A DNA stretch of 64,000 bases from Nothopassalora personata. Lineage: Eukaryota > Ascomycota > Dothideomycetes > Mycosphaerellales > Mycosphaerellaceae. The notes under the pieces were generated by a model. It was not told the DNA's origin and did no database searches. It saw only the letters and a list, made by a program, of their open reading frames with translations. This document shows, in pieces, positions 19,360 to 30,847 of this stretch; the first letter of the stretch is position 1; each line of letters starts with the position of its first letter. A program made the translations under genes and the position numbers. Location: the NCBI GenBank assembly GCA_033816765.1, contig CM066288.1, positions 4,650,001 through 4,714,000 on the forward strand. Reading direction: 5' to 3'.

Positions 19360-21372
19360 ATGGAATCCACATCCAAGTGTTCCTTCTGCAGCGCCGGAGA
19401 AGGTGAAGACGAAGAATCCACACAATCTCCCAATGATGCTATGCGCAACACGACAGCAGCAATTGATTCGCTTTGGCAATGCTTGTGTCCTTGGTGGTCA
19501 CAACGCGCCCTTACTCCAGCCGCACAGTTCCTGAGACGGCCGGAACGACCAATCTTCCAATGCCCAACTGCTCCTCGAGCAAGTCCCCAGGGCGGCCGCC
19601 GATACAATAGTCCTCCGAATCTCGCGCGCCTCGATGCCGCGAGTAGGCAGTTTGATGCAGACATCCAGCCGATGAGACGGACCAAGCCATTAGACTACAA
19701 GCAGATCGTCAAACCACTCCCGCGATCCGATGCATTACCAAACCTCGAGAACGAATCGGCCCGCTTTCTGTATGGACGTCTGCGATCCTTTGCCGTTGAC
19801 GGAAAGACGGAAGAATGTCGAGAGATTGCAGAATATCTGGTCAAAGAGCGGCGCGAACGGCCAAGCACGCAGATTTACAACTCGCTCATCCTGAGCAATA
19901 CTAGCCATGATCATGGTAGTGCATGGCGTGTCAGTATGCTGCTGGACGAGATGCACAATGGAGGCCTGCAGCCGGACTCTGGAACCTGCCATGCTGTGTT
20001 GAAAGTGCTGGCTGTGCATCTCGACCACTTGTTGAGGGCGGACATCCTGGACTACATGCAAAAGAGGTGGTACTCGCTGTCAGAGGAGGGACAGCATGAT
20101 GTTGTGGCAGGACTATTGCGTGAAGGTCTCTTTGAGCAGGCATTGCAAAGGCTGGACGATATGAGATCCAAGGTTAGGGTTGACGCTTGGCTATGGGATA
20201 TGACTGTCTACGTTCTGTGCGATGCGGGAGAGGTGGAAGAGGCGTATCGCATTATGCGGATACGGCACGACTCGAGCGAGATGAACTTGAGCAAGAGCTT
20301 ATGGTCTTACCTGCTAGACAAGGGGAGTGAGGCGCGACATCACGATGCGACAGCCCTGGCTTGGAACAGCCAGGTCAATCAAGGGTACATCATCGCATCG
20401 TCTGGGGTGTGTCTGAATGTCCTTGCCACGGCAGCACAAGCAGGTGATGCGGTCATGGCTACAGAGGTGTTTGCACATCTCAGCGAGCGAGGCACTGCTT
20501 TTCGACCTGTCCACTACGAGCTGCTCATCTCGACATACCTATCCGCCAGTCCGCCAGATTTGAGCCGAGCCATCAGTATCCTCACCATTATGCCGCTTGA
20601 GAAGATGGAGCCAACCATCGCCGAAACCCGGCCACTGTTCCTCTACCTCCGCGACAAACCCGCGCTGGTCAAAGAAGCGTTCTTCATACTGCGGGAACTG
20701 CATGCCCAGGACCGCAAGATTCCCATCGCTGCGCTGAACCTGCTCATAGAATGCTATGTTGAGCAGAACAACCTTTCAGAGGCGATGAAGATATACAAGC
20801 TGATCCACACCTTCGTGCCGATTAGCCAGGGAGTACAGAAGTCCTTCGCCAACATCGAAACCTTCAACCTCCTCCTCAAGGGCTGCAGAACCGTTGATCC
20901 ACCTGACGAGCAACAAGCCTCTTTCCTCGTCTCAGAGCTTTTGGCCCTGCGAATAATTCCTACATCTCTTACCTACGATCGACTTATCCTGGTCTTCGTC
21001 ACTGCAGGCAAGGCATCTTTGCAGAAGGCTGCGCGCCTTCAGGACGCAGCCGCAGCGCAGACCGAGCGACGGAAGGGTATGGAGCTACTCGACTGGGCCT
21101 TGCGACATTTCGCGGACATGCGACCTCTTGGCTGGATGCCTCGTTTTGGCACACTGGAGCAACTTGCTATGAGTCTGGCCGAAGCTGGTGACGAGCGCTG
21201 TTGGGATGTGTTGCAAACTTCTGAGGATCAAGGTAAGGACATTGGGGGCTTCGCACTGAAGGGCAAGCACATGAGGAGAAATGTCGAGGAGGGGTGGAAT
21301 GCCGCCATGGATGCAAGGCAGGGTGCTCAAACTGGTGTTGGAGGATTTGCGGCAGTGGAAGCTGCAGCATGA
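19360..21372 (+). CDS. PPR-like, probably mitochondrial, RNA-associated protein, about 670 aa
   Basis: One intronless frame. Its helical pairs match pentatricopeptide style: STQIYNSLILSNT, LLDEMHNGGLQPDSGTCHAVL, VYVLCDAGEVEEAYRIM, TFNLLLKGC and ALRIIPTSLTYDRLI. The ATG at 19360 gives an acidic N-terminus; the ATG at 19441 (MRNTTAAIDSLW) gives an Arg-containing, acid-poor leader more like a mitochondrial presequence, and I consider it at least as likely. Fungal PPR proteins of this layout act in mitochondrial RNA processing or translation. No specific orthologue is claimed. Confidence 0.8.
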   Translation: MESTSKCSFCSAGEGEDEESTQSPNDAMRNTTAAIDSLWQCLCPWWSQRALTPAAQFLRRPERPIFQCPTAPRASPQGGRRYNSPPNLARLDAASRQFDADIQPMRRTKPLDYKQIVKPLPRSDALPNLENESARFLYGRLRSFAVDGKTEECREIAEYLVKERRERPSTQIYNSLILSNTSHDHGSAWRVSMLLDEMHNGGLQPDSGTCHAVLKVLAVHLDHLLRADILDYMQKRWYSLSEEGQHDVVAGLLREGLFEQALQRLDDMRSKVRVDAWLWDMTVYVLCDAGEVEEAYRIMRIRHDSSEMNLSKSLWSYLLDKGSEARHHDATALAWNSQVNQGYIIASSGVCLNVLATAAQAGDAVMATEVFAHLSERGTAFRPVHYELLISTYLSASPPDLSRAISILTIMPLEKMEPTIAETRPLFLYLRDKPALVKEAFFILRELHAQDRKIPIAALNLLIECYVEQNNLSEAMKIYKLIHTFVPISQGVQKSFANIETFNLLLKGCRTVDPPDEQQASFLVSELLALRIIPTSLTYDRLILVFVTAGKASLQKAARLQDAAAAQTERRKGMELLDWALRHFADMRPLGWMPRFGTLEQLAMSLAEAGDERCWDVLQTSEDQGKDIGGFALKGKHMRRNVEEGWNAAMDARQGAQTGVGGFAAVEAAA

Positions 21373-22283
21373 GGCCTGCGTCTGGCATCAGGCCAATCAC
21401 TGCCCAACAGATGTGTTGCGAGGCACAGGCACGTGTATACAACAACACCACGTAAAGCGTGGGATCCTGCACCGTGCCACTCGGTACATGTGTGGGATAC
21501 CTCCACATCGAGAATATCCACACTACACTTCAGTGACCGCTCCTGCCACGCTTATGTACCTATCCACGTGTGCCAAGGAACATCACCAAACTCACGGCGT
21601 ACATGTAGGAGATCCCGCAAACCCGGTCGAGACGCCTCCCTCCAACAGAAAGACCTCGGTCTGCACGTCTGCAGGCGCAGTGCTTTGACCCGTCCCTAAA
21701 TGCCGTAATGGCTTCTGTCAGCAGATCGATCTTTATCAGATCGAGAACTTGATTTTTCGTCACACCGCGCCAGCCACGGCCAGGATGAGCGTGTCACTCC
21801 AAACTTCACCCATTCGCCGCCCATCACCTTGCCAAGAGCATGCCATGCGCGGAAACGCGACGGGGGATACGGTACTGTGACAGGAGCTCCTCCCCATGTC
21901 GAAGTTTCCCTGTTGAAGGATAACCTGGGCACCAAAACACACTGCGACTGGAAACCCCTGCCACGCTCGCGCATGCCGTGGGAAGGCTGCGTCGTTGCAC
22001 GGTCGCCGGTCGCCGGTCGCCGCCGTGCGACGGCGTATAAATTTCTCATCAAGATCGCCGGTGACGCCTCTTTTGCGCGCGGTGAAAGTCTAATACTTTG
22101 TTCGTTTGTGGTAGGCTAGTGGCTCCGAGTCTGCGGGAGCAGCTCCCTAGTTCTGACACCATCATCCCGTGGTCGTAGCTGCGCATCTAATCTGATCCTT
22201 GTTCTTTTATTCACTTCACATCGCCTTGTACATCGACATTGTGACGCCTTCCAGCTGACCGAATTGGAGATAGAGACTTCAAG
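21373..22283. other. Upstream region of the siderophore transporter
   Basis: No gene is supported. It contains one SreA-type site (listed separately), a G/C-rich tract near 22005 (GTCGCCGGTCGCC repeated) and a TATA-like GGCGTATAAATTT near 22033. Confidence 0.5.
21733..21741 (-). promoter_or_regulatory. SreA/Sre1-type iron-responsive GATA site
   Basis: The minus strand reads GATCTGATAA, which contains ATCWGATAA, the consensus for the fungal siderophore repressor SreA/Urbs1. It lies about 540 bp upstream of the siderophore transporter start, consistent with iron repression of that gene. Binding is inferred. Confidence 0.55.
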
Positions 22284-24275
22284 ATGTCGACGGAGAAGGA
22301 CCTTAAGAGTCCAGGTGAGATTGAAGTGTACTTATTAAAGACATGAGATGTTGACTGGTTATAGATCTACCCTACGCCTCGTCTGACGAGCAGCGACGTG
22401 GTGGTTCACCAGAACCCATCGTTCTCACCGGTGAGACTAGCCCCGGTGTGAAGCGTATCGAGGCGCTGGCACGACATGTCACGTTCAAGGATCGCATTCT
22501 GTTGTTCATCACCGTTTTCTTGCTGGCATACTGCTACACCCTCGATGGCACGCTTCGATACGTGTATCAGGTATGCATCTCGCAACAACGGCACCTCATA
22601 CATTACCTAACACCATCCAGCCCAACGCCACCGCCAGCTACGGAACACATTCCCTCCTCGCCACCATCACCGTCGTCCGAGGTGTCATCGCATCAGCGGC
22701 ACAACCAACCGCAGCCAAGATCGCCGATGTGTTTGGCCGCATCGAACTCCTCCTGGTCTCCGTCGTCTTCTACGTCGTCGGCACAATCGTCGAGACTTTC
22801 TCCAACGACGTTCATACTTTCGCTGCTGGTGCTGTCATCTACCAGATCGGATGGACTTGCGTGATTCTGCTGGTGGAAGTCATCATCGCTGATGTTACTT
22901 CCCTGCGATCGCGGTTGTTCTTTTCTTTCGTTCCGGCTGCGCCATATCTGATCAATACCTGGGTTAGTGGGAACATCTCCTCGGCTGTGTTGACGAATTC
23001 GTCGTGGAGATGGGGAGTGGGGATGTGGGCCATCATTTACCCCGTGATGGTCATCCCAGTGGTCGCGGTGCTCTTCCTGGCTCACCGGCGTGCGAAGAAG
23101 CTGGAGGACATGTCAAACTACAAGACACCATTCCAGATGTACGGCCCTGCAAAGCTTATGGTCGCGCTCTTCTGGCAGCTGGATGTGATTGGCATTATCT
23201 TGATCATTGCCTGCCTTGGATGCATCCTGGTTCCTTTCACGCTGGCTAGTGACGGCGCGCAGTCTTGGGCGCAGGCACACATCATTGCTCCGATTGTTGT
23301 TGGGTTCCTCCTCGTGCCTCTCTTCGTGCTCTGGCAAGCGAAGTCACCACACCCTATGGTGCCGTTCAAGGTATATACACTCACGATCCCAACGCTTCTT
23401 CGCTTGAGCTGACCTTCTCCCAGCTCCTCAAAGACCGCGCCGTCTGGGGTCCCCTCGGCATGGCCTGCATGCTCAACTTCGTCTGGTTCCTCCAAGGCGA
23501 CTACCTCTACACAGTAGCGATCGTCGCCTTCGACCAATCCATCCTCTCCGCCACCCGCATCACCGGCCTCTTCAACTTCTGCTCCGTCCTCACCGGTATC
23601 ATCACCGGTATGGTCGTCTTCTACGTCCGCCGCCTGAAACCTTTCATCGTCGCGGGTACATGCCTCTACCTCGTGTCCTTCGGCCTCCTCATCCACTTCC
23701 GCGGCGGAACTTCCAGCGGCAACACCTCCGGCCTGATCGGCGCGCAGGTCCTGCTCGGAATTGCAGGTGGTCTCTTCCCATACCCCGGTCAAGCCAGTAT
23801 TCAAGCCGCCACCAAGCACGAGCACGTCGCCGTCGTCACGGGCCTCTACCTCGCTCTCTACAGCGTCGGGTCCGCCCTGGGAAATGCCGTCTCCGGTGCC
23901 ATCTGGCGTCAAGTCCTGCCAGGCCAGCTCGCGCAGAACCTCGGTGCCGTCAGCAACAATGCTACGCTCGCTGCTACGGTGTTTGGAGACCCTTTCACCA
24001 CGGCGATCGAGTATCCCATCGGCACGCCGGGGCGTGAGGCGATTATCACGTCGTACCGACACACGCAGCGGTTGCTTACTATTACCGGGCTTTGCTTGTG
24101 CATCCCACTCATTGGTTTTGCGTTGTGTTTGAGGAACCCGAGGTTGACGAATACGCAATCTTTGCCGGATGCTGAGGAGGATCGCAAGACGGTTGTGGAG
24201 CGTGAGGGTGGTGTTGTGGAAGAGCCGGGGAAGAGGGGCGTTGCGCAGAAGGTTAGGGATTTCTTGTTTAAGTAG
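22284..24275 (+). CDS. MFS siderophore-iron transporter (SIT/Mir type), 612 aa
   Basis: Four exons: 22284-22314, 22365-22570, 22621-23370 and 23424-24275, with introns of 50, 50 and 53 nt; all junctions keep frame. The N-terminal cytosolic tail is followed by [26 protein letters not shown], with residues typical of the first helix of fungal SIT proteins. Later motifs include [16 protein letters not shown] (MFS signature loop), [15 protein letters not shown], and the large hydrophilic loop between the last two helices ([12 protein letters not shown] to [10 protein letters not shown]) that is characteristic of SIT proteins. It imports Fe-siderophore complexes at the plasma membrane. The SreA-type site upstream supports the call. 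No siderophore biosynthesis gene is in the window. Confidence 0.93.
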
Positions 24276-24953
24276 ATGATAGCCTTAGTGGGGTGGAAAC
24301 AGTACCATGGTGCGGGCTGGGAGTGATGATGTTTTTCTTTGTGTGATGCAGCACACGTACGAGAAAGAACAGTACAGACCACTTCATACATGCTAATGCT
24401 GCATATCGTTCCGAAGACGCTATGGTTGTGTAGCGGAGAGATTCAGCTTTGAGGAAATGGCCGAGAGCTGATCCGTCGTGCTTATACACCAATCCTGAAT
24501 CACCAGGGATATGTATTGCTCCTGCATGCTGCCACTCTCGACAACCGTCAACGGCTGGAGTGGCACTGTGCAATGGGAACAGGTTGTTCGTTCCCTTTTG
24601 TTACGGTTCGATCAGTGTGTGCCCTTCGGTGACGCCAAGTGACGCGCCGCAAGCCTCTGCCGTCGTGTGGATGCTGCTCGAGCGGTAATCATTGTTTTTT
24701 GCTTCTGTGCATACATTCGAAGACACCGGTGGCGGACCTTGTGGCGATTCATGGGCTGTATCATACTCCGCTGCTAGCGCAAAGTGATTGCATTTGCGTG
24801 TCTGCAAGATCTGTGGTTCGATTCGTAGTGGGCAAATCATCCTTTTGCTGGTGATGTTGCCATAGTCCAGTCCGTGGCTCTTATGTAGGTGGGTATCATC
24901 ATGTTCATATCCGACAGTCCTGGATCGATCTCACGGCTGTCAAACCCGGAGTC
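24276..24953. other. Convergent intergenic region
   Basis: The 3' ends of the siderophore transporter and the Fyv7-like gene face each other here. I see no gene, RNA or repeat. Confidence 0.6.
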
Positions 24954-25636
24954 TTATCCGCTGTCTCCCATGATCCTCTTCACTTTCTCCAATAAAGGCT
25001 TGCTCTCGCGCCCTAGCTTCCTCTGGCCGTTCCAGCCTCCGGTCCGCGCTTTTGACATGGCTTTTCTGAACTTTTCGCGCTCTTCGATTTTTTGCTGTCG
25101 TTGTTGCTGTGCTGCTTCTCGTGCTTTCCTCCTCTCTTCTGCCTCTGCTTTCCTTTGCAGTGCTTCTTCGTGCTCCTTCTTGAATGGGATTGCCTTGGGT
25201 TTCCTCCTTCGCGGCTCACGATCTGGTCTGCGAGGTTGCACCTCTTCTGGTTCTTGGGCTTCCTGCTCGATAAGAGTCTGACGATCCGGATGCGGTACTG
25301 TGTCGACTTCTTGCGCCTTCTCTTTCTCTTGGTCCAGTGCGAGGGATGCTGGTTGTGGGATCGATTCTTCCTGCGCGGGGATCTTGCCTTGCTTCTTCAG
25401 CTTTGAATACTGCTTGTAGATTTTGGCCTTGCCAATCAACTTCTGCTTTATCTCTTGGTCTACCGCAGTGTTAGCTATGCCCATGCCGATCGACTCGAAG
25501 CTCGCCCACTTCTTCTCTTCCACACGCCGTCGGGAAGGTTGTCTGGTCCTACACGAAAGCCTTTCTTCTGCTTCTTCCGCTCGTGATTGGCGTCACCGTC
25601 GTCGCGATCGCGTTTCCTCTTTTCAGACATGGTCAT
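24954..25636 (-). CDS. Fyv7-like rRNA-processing protein
   Basis: Two exons. Exon 1 starts at 25636 (MTMSEKRKRD; a second ATG lies 6 nt downstream) and encodes KKQKKGFRVGPDNLPDGVWKRR. A 50-nt intron (25460-25509) with a perfect GCTAAC branch point and GTAG end leads to QEIKQKLIGKAKIYKQYSKLK. The Arg/Lys/Glu-rich coiled-coil C-terminal half (EERRKAREAAQQQRQQKIEE) runs to the conserved-looking tail RKLGRESKPLLEKVKRIMG. GFRVGP-NLPDG and the K-x-KLI-KAKI core are features of fungal Fyv7 proteins, which act in 40S ribosome assembly in the nucleolus. Product about 210 aa. Divergent from SEC63. Confidence 0.78.
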
Positions 25637-26061
25637 GTTGTGTGGAAATGGTGTGTACGGCAGAGAAAGTCCCAGTGCGTTTCGGTGAAGCCGGCTGCGG
25701 AAATGGGCCGCTTTCACTGTCCAGCGCGTGGAGGGATGGTCCTCAATTCCGGCTCAAATATTGATGAGCAACTTGATGAGCTGCTACGTCAGGGTCTAGC
25801 GACCGGACCGACAGCAGACACGTTTCTAAATGGGGGGCTCTTCAAAGGTGACACGAGCGCCTTTTTCCCGCCGGATGCTGGCTCCTTGCAACTCGCCTTG
25901 AGGTCCACTTGTTCGACGGCTCTCTTTGATCTTTCTTCGCGGCTATGCTCTAAGCCATACACTCCTTCACACCACAATCCTCCTCTCCTCGGCTTGCCCT
26001 GCACTGCAACTCAAGATTCACGTCCCAAAAGCCATAGTCCCAAGTTGGCGCGCGATCCACC
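25637..26061. promoter_or_regulatory. Bidirectional promoter between Fyv7-like and SEC63
   Basis: These 425 bp separate two divergent housekeeping start codons. No gene is present, and no defined element beyond a pyrimidine-rich leader in front of SEC63. Confidence 0.5.
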
Positions 26062-28404
26062 ATGTCGAACGAATACAACTACGATGCCGATGCGCAGTTC
26101 TACCCTTTCTACGTAATCACCGTCAGCGCGTTCGTCGCGCTCCCTCTCACATACAGTCTTCTACGGACTCCCTCGGATAGCTCTAGTCAGGCCAAAGCAG
26201 GACACATAACGAGCAATTTCAAGCCTGACCATGCCGACACTATTGCTGGCCAGCGATCCAAGCAGAAACGGAAAGAGGTACGTGAATATCACCGGGAATC
26301 ATGATGGGAGCTGGGAGCATAGAGGTGACTGACAGATCGTGTTCGATAGCTACGCCTGAAGCGCATAATCACCGCAGCCTCTGCATGGCTGCTGATCCTC
26401 TACTCCATATACCTCATCATAGTCACCGCCAGACTACAGCCCAAGATATGGAATCCCTACGACATCCTTGAAATCAGCATGTCTGCTACCGAGAAGCAGA
26501 TCAACTCGCGATACAGGAAGCTCAGTATCACCATGCATCCCGACAAGCGACAGCCCAACCCGGCTCTCAACCAGACCCTCGAGACTATCAACAACGACTG
26601 GGTCGAGATTGTCAAGGCCTACAAAGCGCTTACAGACGAGGAGGTCAGGAACAACTTCATCCAGTACGGCAACCCAGATGGCAAGCAAAGCACAAGCTTC
26701 GGTATTGCGCTCCCACAATTCCTCATTGCTGCGGGCAGTAGGAAGTATGTTCTCGCAATTTATGGTCTCCTCCTGGGTATCGGTCTGCCATGGCTCGTCG
26801 GCAAGTGGTGGTATGGCATGCAGTCCAAGACTCGCGAAAAGATTCTCGTTACCAGCGCGGGCAACATGTTCAGAGAATACAGAGACAACATGGACGCTGG
26901 AGACGTTCTTGCAGCGGTCAGCAGCGCCGATGAGTTCAAGGAAATTCTTTCCGGAGCACGAGAGGGCAACGGACTCGGCAGGGTCGAAAGCAAACTGGCT
27001 GGCTTGATTGACAGCTCAGCCGTGATGCTTCCAAAGGACAAGAAGAAGCTCGACGAAATGGAAGATATTTCGCGCCGCAAGACGCTCGCACTTTTGTGGG
27101 CCTACCTGAACCGACTGGACTTAGAGGATAAGTCTCTAGACGCAGAGAAGTACGAGCTGGCACCAACTGCGCTTCAAATAGCCGAGGCTTTCCGATCGAC
27201 GGTCCTTTCCTATGGCAACACTGCACCTCTTATGGCTGAATACCAAGTTGAGCAGTCTCTTGTCCAGGCTGTCACACCGAACGCTGCTGGGTGCGCGCCC
27301 CTACTCCAACTGCCACACTTTACCCCTGACATTGTCCGCGAAGTAGAAGGCGCGGTCAACACTACACGAGAGCACATGACCATTCAATCCTTCATGGCTC
27401 TTCCCGCCGAACAACGACAAGCGCTCGCGCAAGCAGCTGGCCTGACCAACGATCGACTAAAGGACGCTGAGAGCGTTGCCAAACAGCTACCTCTTTTAAG
27501 AATCGAGAAGGCCTTCTTCAAGGTTCAGGGCGAGAAGCACATCACTGGATCCTCGCTTGTTCAGTATGTCATCAAGGCTCGCTTCATCCCCCCTGGTACT
27601 CCTGCATCTAGCATTCCTCCTGTGAACGAGAAGGACCTTCTAGATGTGGATCCTGCTGAAGGTGATATCAAGGCGCAGAAGATCGAACCAGAGCAGCACT
27701 TTGTCCCTCTTGCACATGCACCATACTTTCCTCAGGATCGCGCGCCCAAGTGGCACGTATTCCTGGCCGATCGGCGACAAGGCAAGATCGCTGTCCCTCC
27801 TTTTACCTTTGGCACATTTGACAAGAAGCCGTTTGACAGTGAGGGCAAGCCAACCTTCAATGTGGTCACCTTGAAGATGCAGTTTGCAGCACCGCCTCAA
27901 GCGGCCGAGTACAGATTCCAGATGCACATGGTGTGCGATAGCTATATCGGCTTCAACCACAAGCAGGATGCGGTAATGGTGGTCGAGGACGCGAGCAAGG
28001 TGCAGCAAGTCGATGATGAAGACGACATTTCAGAGCCTGACGAGGGTAAGACTGTCCCGTCTCGCATGACGTTACCTGTTACTGACTTCCTAACAGATTC
28101 GATCGCTGGTCAAATGGCCGCACTCAAAGGTCAGCCCACTGCCGACTCAGACAAGCCAGTGCGCAATCGCAAGGTACGTAGAGGCCCGTTGTGCGCGCCG
28201 AATTCCACGCTTAGCAGCAGTCATCGTGGGAACCTCTCACTTCCGTTCGTGCTAACATCTTCACAGCTCAAGGAGAAGATCGCGCAAGAAGAGAGCGACT
28301 ACGAAAGCAACACTGACGAAGACGAGGAGTCGGAGAGTGAGACCGACACCGACACCGACTCTGAAGCGGAAGAGGCCGCAAAGAAGGCAAAGGCCTGGTG
28401 GTAG
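26062..28404 (+). CDS. SEC63: Sec63, ER translocon J-domain subunit, 708 aa
   Basis: Four exons: 26062-26277, 26350-28045, 28097-28173 and 28267-28404. The N-terminus (YDADAQFYPFYVITVSAF) is the lumen-proximal first membrane segment. A J-domain inserted between membrane helices carries MHPDKR (HPD near residue 135), which recruits the ER Hsp70 Kar2/BiP. Two Sec63/Brl domains follow (SSLVQYVIKARFIPP, then a C-terminal FnIII-like part with QAAEYRFQMHM), and the protein ends in an acidic tail of Asp/Glu repeats as in yeast. It works with Sec61/62/71/72 in post-translational import. The last two introns (51 and 93 nt) are multiples of three without stops, so retention would give longer in-frame isoforms. 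Confidence 0.95.
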
Positions 28405-29728
28405 AGCGCTGTGTCACATTCGCGATGGCATGGTTCGGACTCATCCCTGGGACCTTTGAGTCTCCAGCATGATAGCGTGGCGTTCCGGCAAAATAATAGG
28501 CACGAAGATTACCATGTAGTATAAGGGTATCGACAGATTGCGCTTCAGGCCTGTTGCCGTTCTCTACGCCCAAGGCTTTTGATGCTTGACAATGAGCAAA
28601 AAAGCCTTGCAGCACTTTGAACGTACATATTCCAGTCACGCAGACACAGGTTTTGAAACATGGAAAATATTCGGCCGCCGGTCTACACGATAGCGGCGAG
28701 TAGTAACCCGCTGCCTGCATACTAAAGGGTGAACCCGAAGCATTCTTGATTGCCGAAAGTCCCCGCGTATTCGTGGAATGAGTGCTGGCTCATGGCAAAT
28801 CCGGGATAGCCATGGTCAACGATATCGGAAGCTCCGTTTCGGTGTGGTCTCTGATACTGTGATGGCCAGAGATGTCGATTGTCGTGTTTCAATATCCATT
28901 AGCAGAGGAGACTGGCTTGTAAGCACAACACCGGCCGATAACAGGAGGACTGGACACAAGATAGCTGTTGCTGTCGAGATGGAAAATGCTCGCTGGCGAG
29001 TTGGTGCCAGAGAATTCTGTGGTATCGTCCGAATCGTTCCCGGCTACGGCATAGAGACCGTCAATACCGCCGCCCATGGCGATAATGGAGTGGTAGTTGA
29101 CCCAAACATCGTAGTTGTCGACTGTTTCCGGTGTCGACTTTGGCTTTCGAGGTCCGCATCGATGAGGAGGACTTCACCTCGTTCCTGCAACAAGCAGAAT
29201 GAAAGGTGTAGAAGCTTGCTTACGACAATTCGCTTTACAGAGTCACGGACGGCCTTGTCTTCGGCCCATTACCGAAGTCTGATTCGCCGAATGATGAGCC
29301 TTTTTGCTTCAAAGTGACAGGTGCGAAACCAGTGTCACCTTTAGGGGCTACCTCAGATCCTACGCTTGGGTTTGAGCAGAATAGCTTCAGAAGTGGTTCA
29401 TTGAGATCCTTGTAGACGCGCTGGAGCGGAAAGATGTCAGGGTTGCGTGAAGGAAGGTGCTGAGCATGAACTTTAGGATTACGCCTGAGGCGCGGGCGGA
29501 GTGATGGTCGTTGTGGGGGCGGGAGCATGCGGGTGGATGCAGGTGAATGATTGTCAGTCTTAGTGAATGAATGGACGATAGACATACGAGCGTTAACTGT
29601 AATCCATCACACATGTCACACTGGAACGAAGCACCGGGTTCTATTGTTCTATCTTTGCTTCACCTCCTCCCAACAGACATGAGCTTCACGTTTACTTGCT
29701 GTGTCACACAAAGCCTCCCTAATTAGGC
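28405..29728. other. Intergenic region with a possible minus-strand coding fragment
   Basis: Mostly featureless. On the minus strand, about 29140 down to 28889, one frame reads DNYDVWVNYHSIIAMGGGID and ends RCCAYKPVSSANGY, with codon use like real genes but no usable start or confident upstream exon. It could be the last exon of an unrecognised gene or a relic. The rest, including the 5' side of the 2EXR gene, shows nothing supported. Confidence 0.35.
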
Positions 29729-30286
29729 ATGGCAGCCGCACAGCAGAAGATCACTTTTCTGACTCTTCCGCGTAAGTCTATGACTCGAGCATTAGCGTTT
29801 AAAGCTGCTGAGTATCAGTCACCAGGTGAAATCCGCGACATCATCTACGAGCACGCCTTCACCTCCACCGTCGTAGACGTCACCCAACCCGGACACATCC
29901 CTCGCAACACGGGCATTCTCGCCACCTGCCACCAAGTTCGGGCCGAAGCAATCAAATCCGAGTTCAAGCACACACCCTTCAGTATTCCAGTCTGGAAAAG
30001 AATCAAGACATGGCTCAAGCGTGTGCCAAGTGAGTATGATGACTGTTTGGGGACAGTGCGCAGAGAGGTCGATGACGTCGTGCGGAGACATCACGAGGGC
30101 AAGTATCGAGTTCTCATCCAAACGTTCGTGATAGCGGCGAGAGCGATCGAACCTCGAGTGAAGTGGGAGAAGGTACTGAAGGTCTGGGTCTGGTCGGAGG
30201 TGGCGGGAGATTCAATTTGGTGCTCGTTGGAGGAGTGGGATGAGATTCACAGCAAGTCGAAGAGTATGGTTGAGAGGGAGAGATGA
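29729..30286 (+). CDS. Small 2EXR-domain protein, about 167 aa
   Basis: Begins MAAAQQKITFLTLP. A 54-nt intron (29772-29825, GTAAGT...CACCAG) is likely because its removal gives TLPRGEIRDIIYEHAF, the opening of the 2EXR motif (LPxEIRxxIYE), followed by CHQVRAEA. Retention would insert 18 residues in frame. 2EXR proteins are a large, mostly uncharacterised family in filamentous ascomycetes. A second member lies 2 kb downstream. Function unknown. Confidence 0.75.
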   Translation: MAAAQQKITFLTLPRKSMTRALAFKAAEYQSPGEIRDIIYEHAFTSTVVDVTQPGHIPRNTGILATCHQVRAEAIKSEFKHTPFSIPVWKRIKTWLKRVPSEYDDCLGTVRREVDDVVRRHHEGKYRVLIQTFVIAARAIEPRVKWEKVLKVWVWSEVAGDSIWCSLEEWDEIHSKSKSMVERER

Positions 30287-30847
30287 CGGTATGGAGAGGG
30301 AGTGTGCAGTCAGTGTATGATGAGGATGGGAATAGTGGCCATACTGCGTGCCTCATGTCGAGATTTGTAGACACAGTGGGGTCCACATCTTACGAATAAG
30401 CCGCAGAATGGTAGCTCAACATATCGTCTAGAACAATACCTTACGTCATCTCTCAGTTCGACAGCAGGTAGCCTGCCGAGGATGCGCGATAGTTGATCTA
30501 TCTTCAGGATGGTTCAATTGCAACAGCCAAAGTCACATGCTCAATGGACAATTTGGCTCTGACGGCCCATAATCTCGACGCTACGTGACAGAAATCTTTA
30601 CTATCATTAACCTTCTGCCTCGGTCGAAGTCCATTGAGATGCTCTTCTGACAAAGTCTCAGGTTCCGAACACCGGCCTCGATGCTACAAACTTTCACATG
30701 TTTGCCAAGCCGGAGGTCCATAATTCTGTTCGCTTCTGCGCGCTTCGGCGATCGCCGCACTAACAAGCTTGCATGGTCCTCTACTCTCCGAAGCACCGGT
30801 CATCATCACCACCACCACATTCCCCAGTACCAGTCTCAACCGCCAAC
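30287..30847. other. Intergenic region
   Basis: No gene recognised. A short CAC/ATC-type repeat (CATCATCACCACCACCAC) lies near 30800, just before the next start codon. Confidence 0.5.

Noticed and set aside
24805..24830. GGTTCGATTCG resembling a tRNA B box
   Set aside because: No matching A box or acceptor stem could be folded around it by eye.
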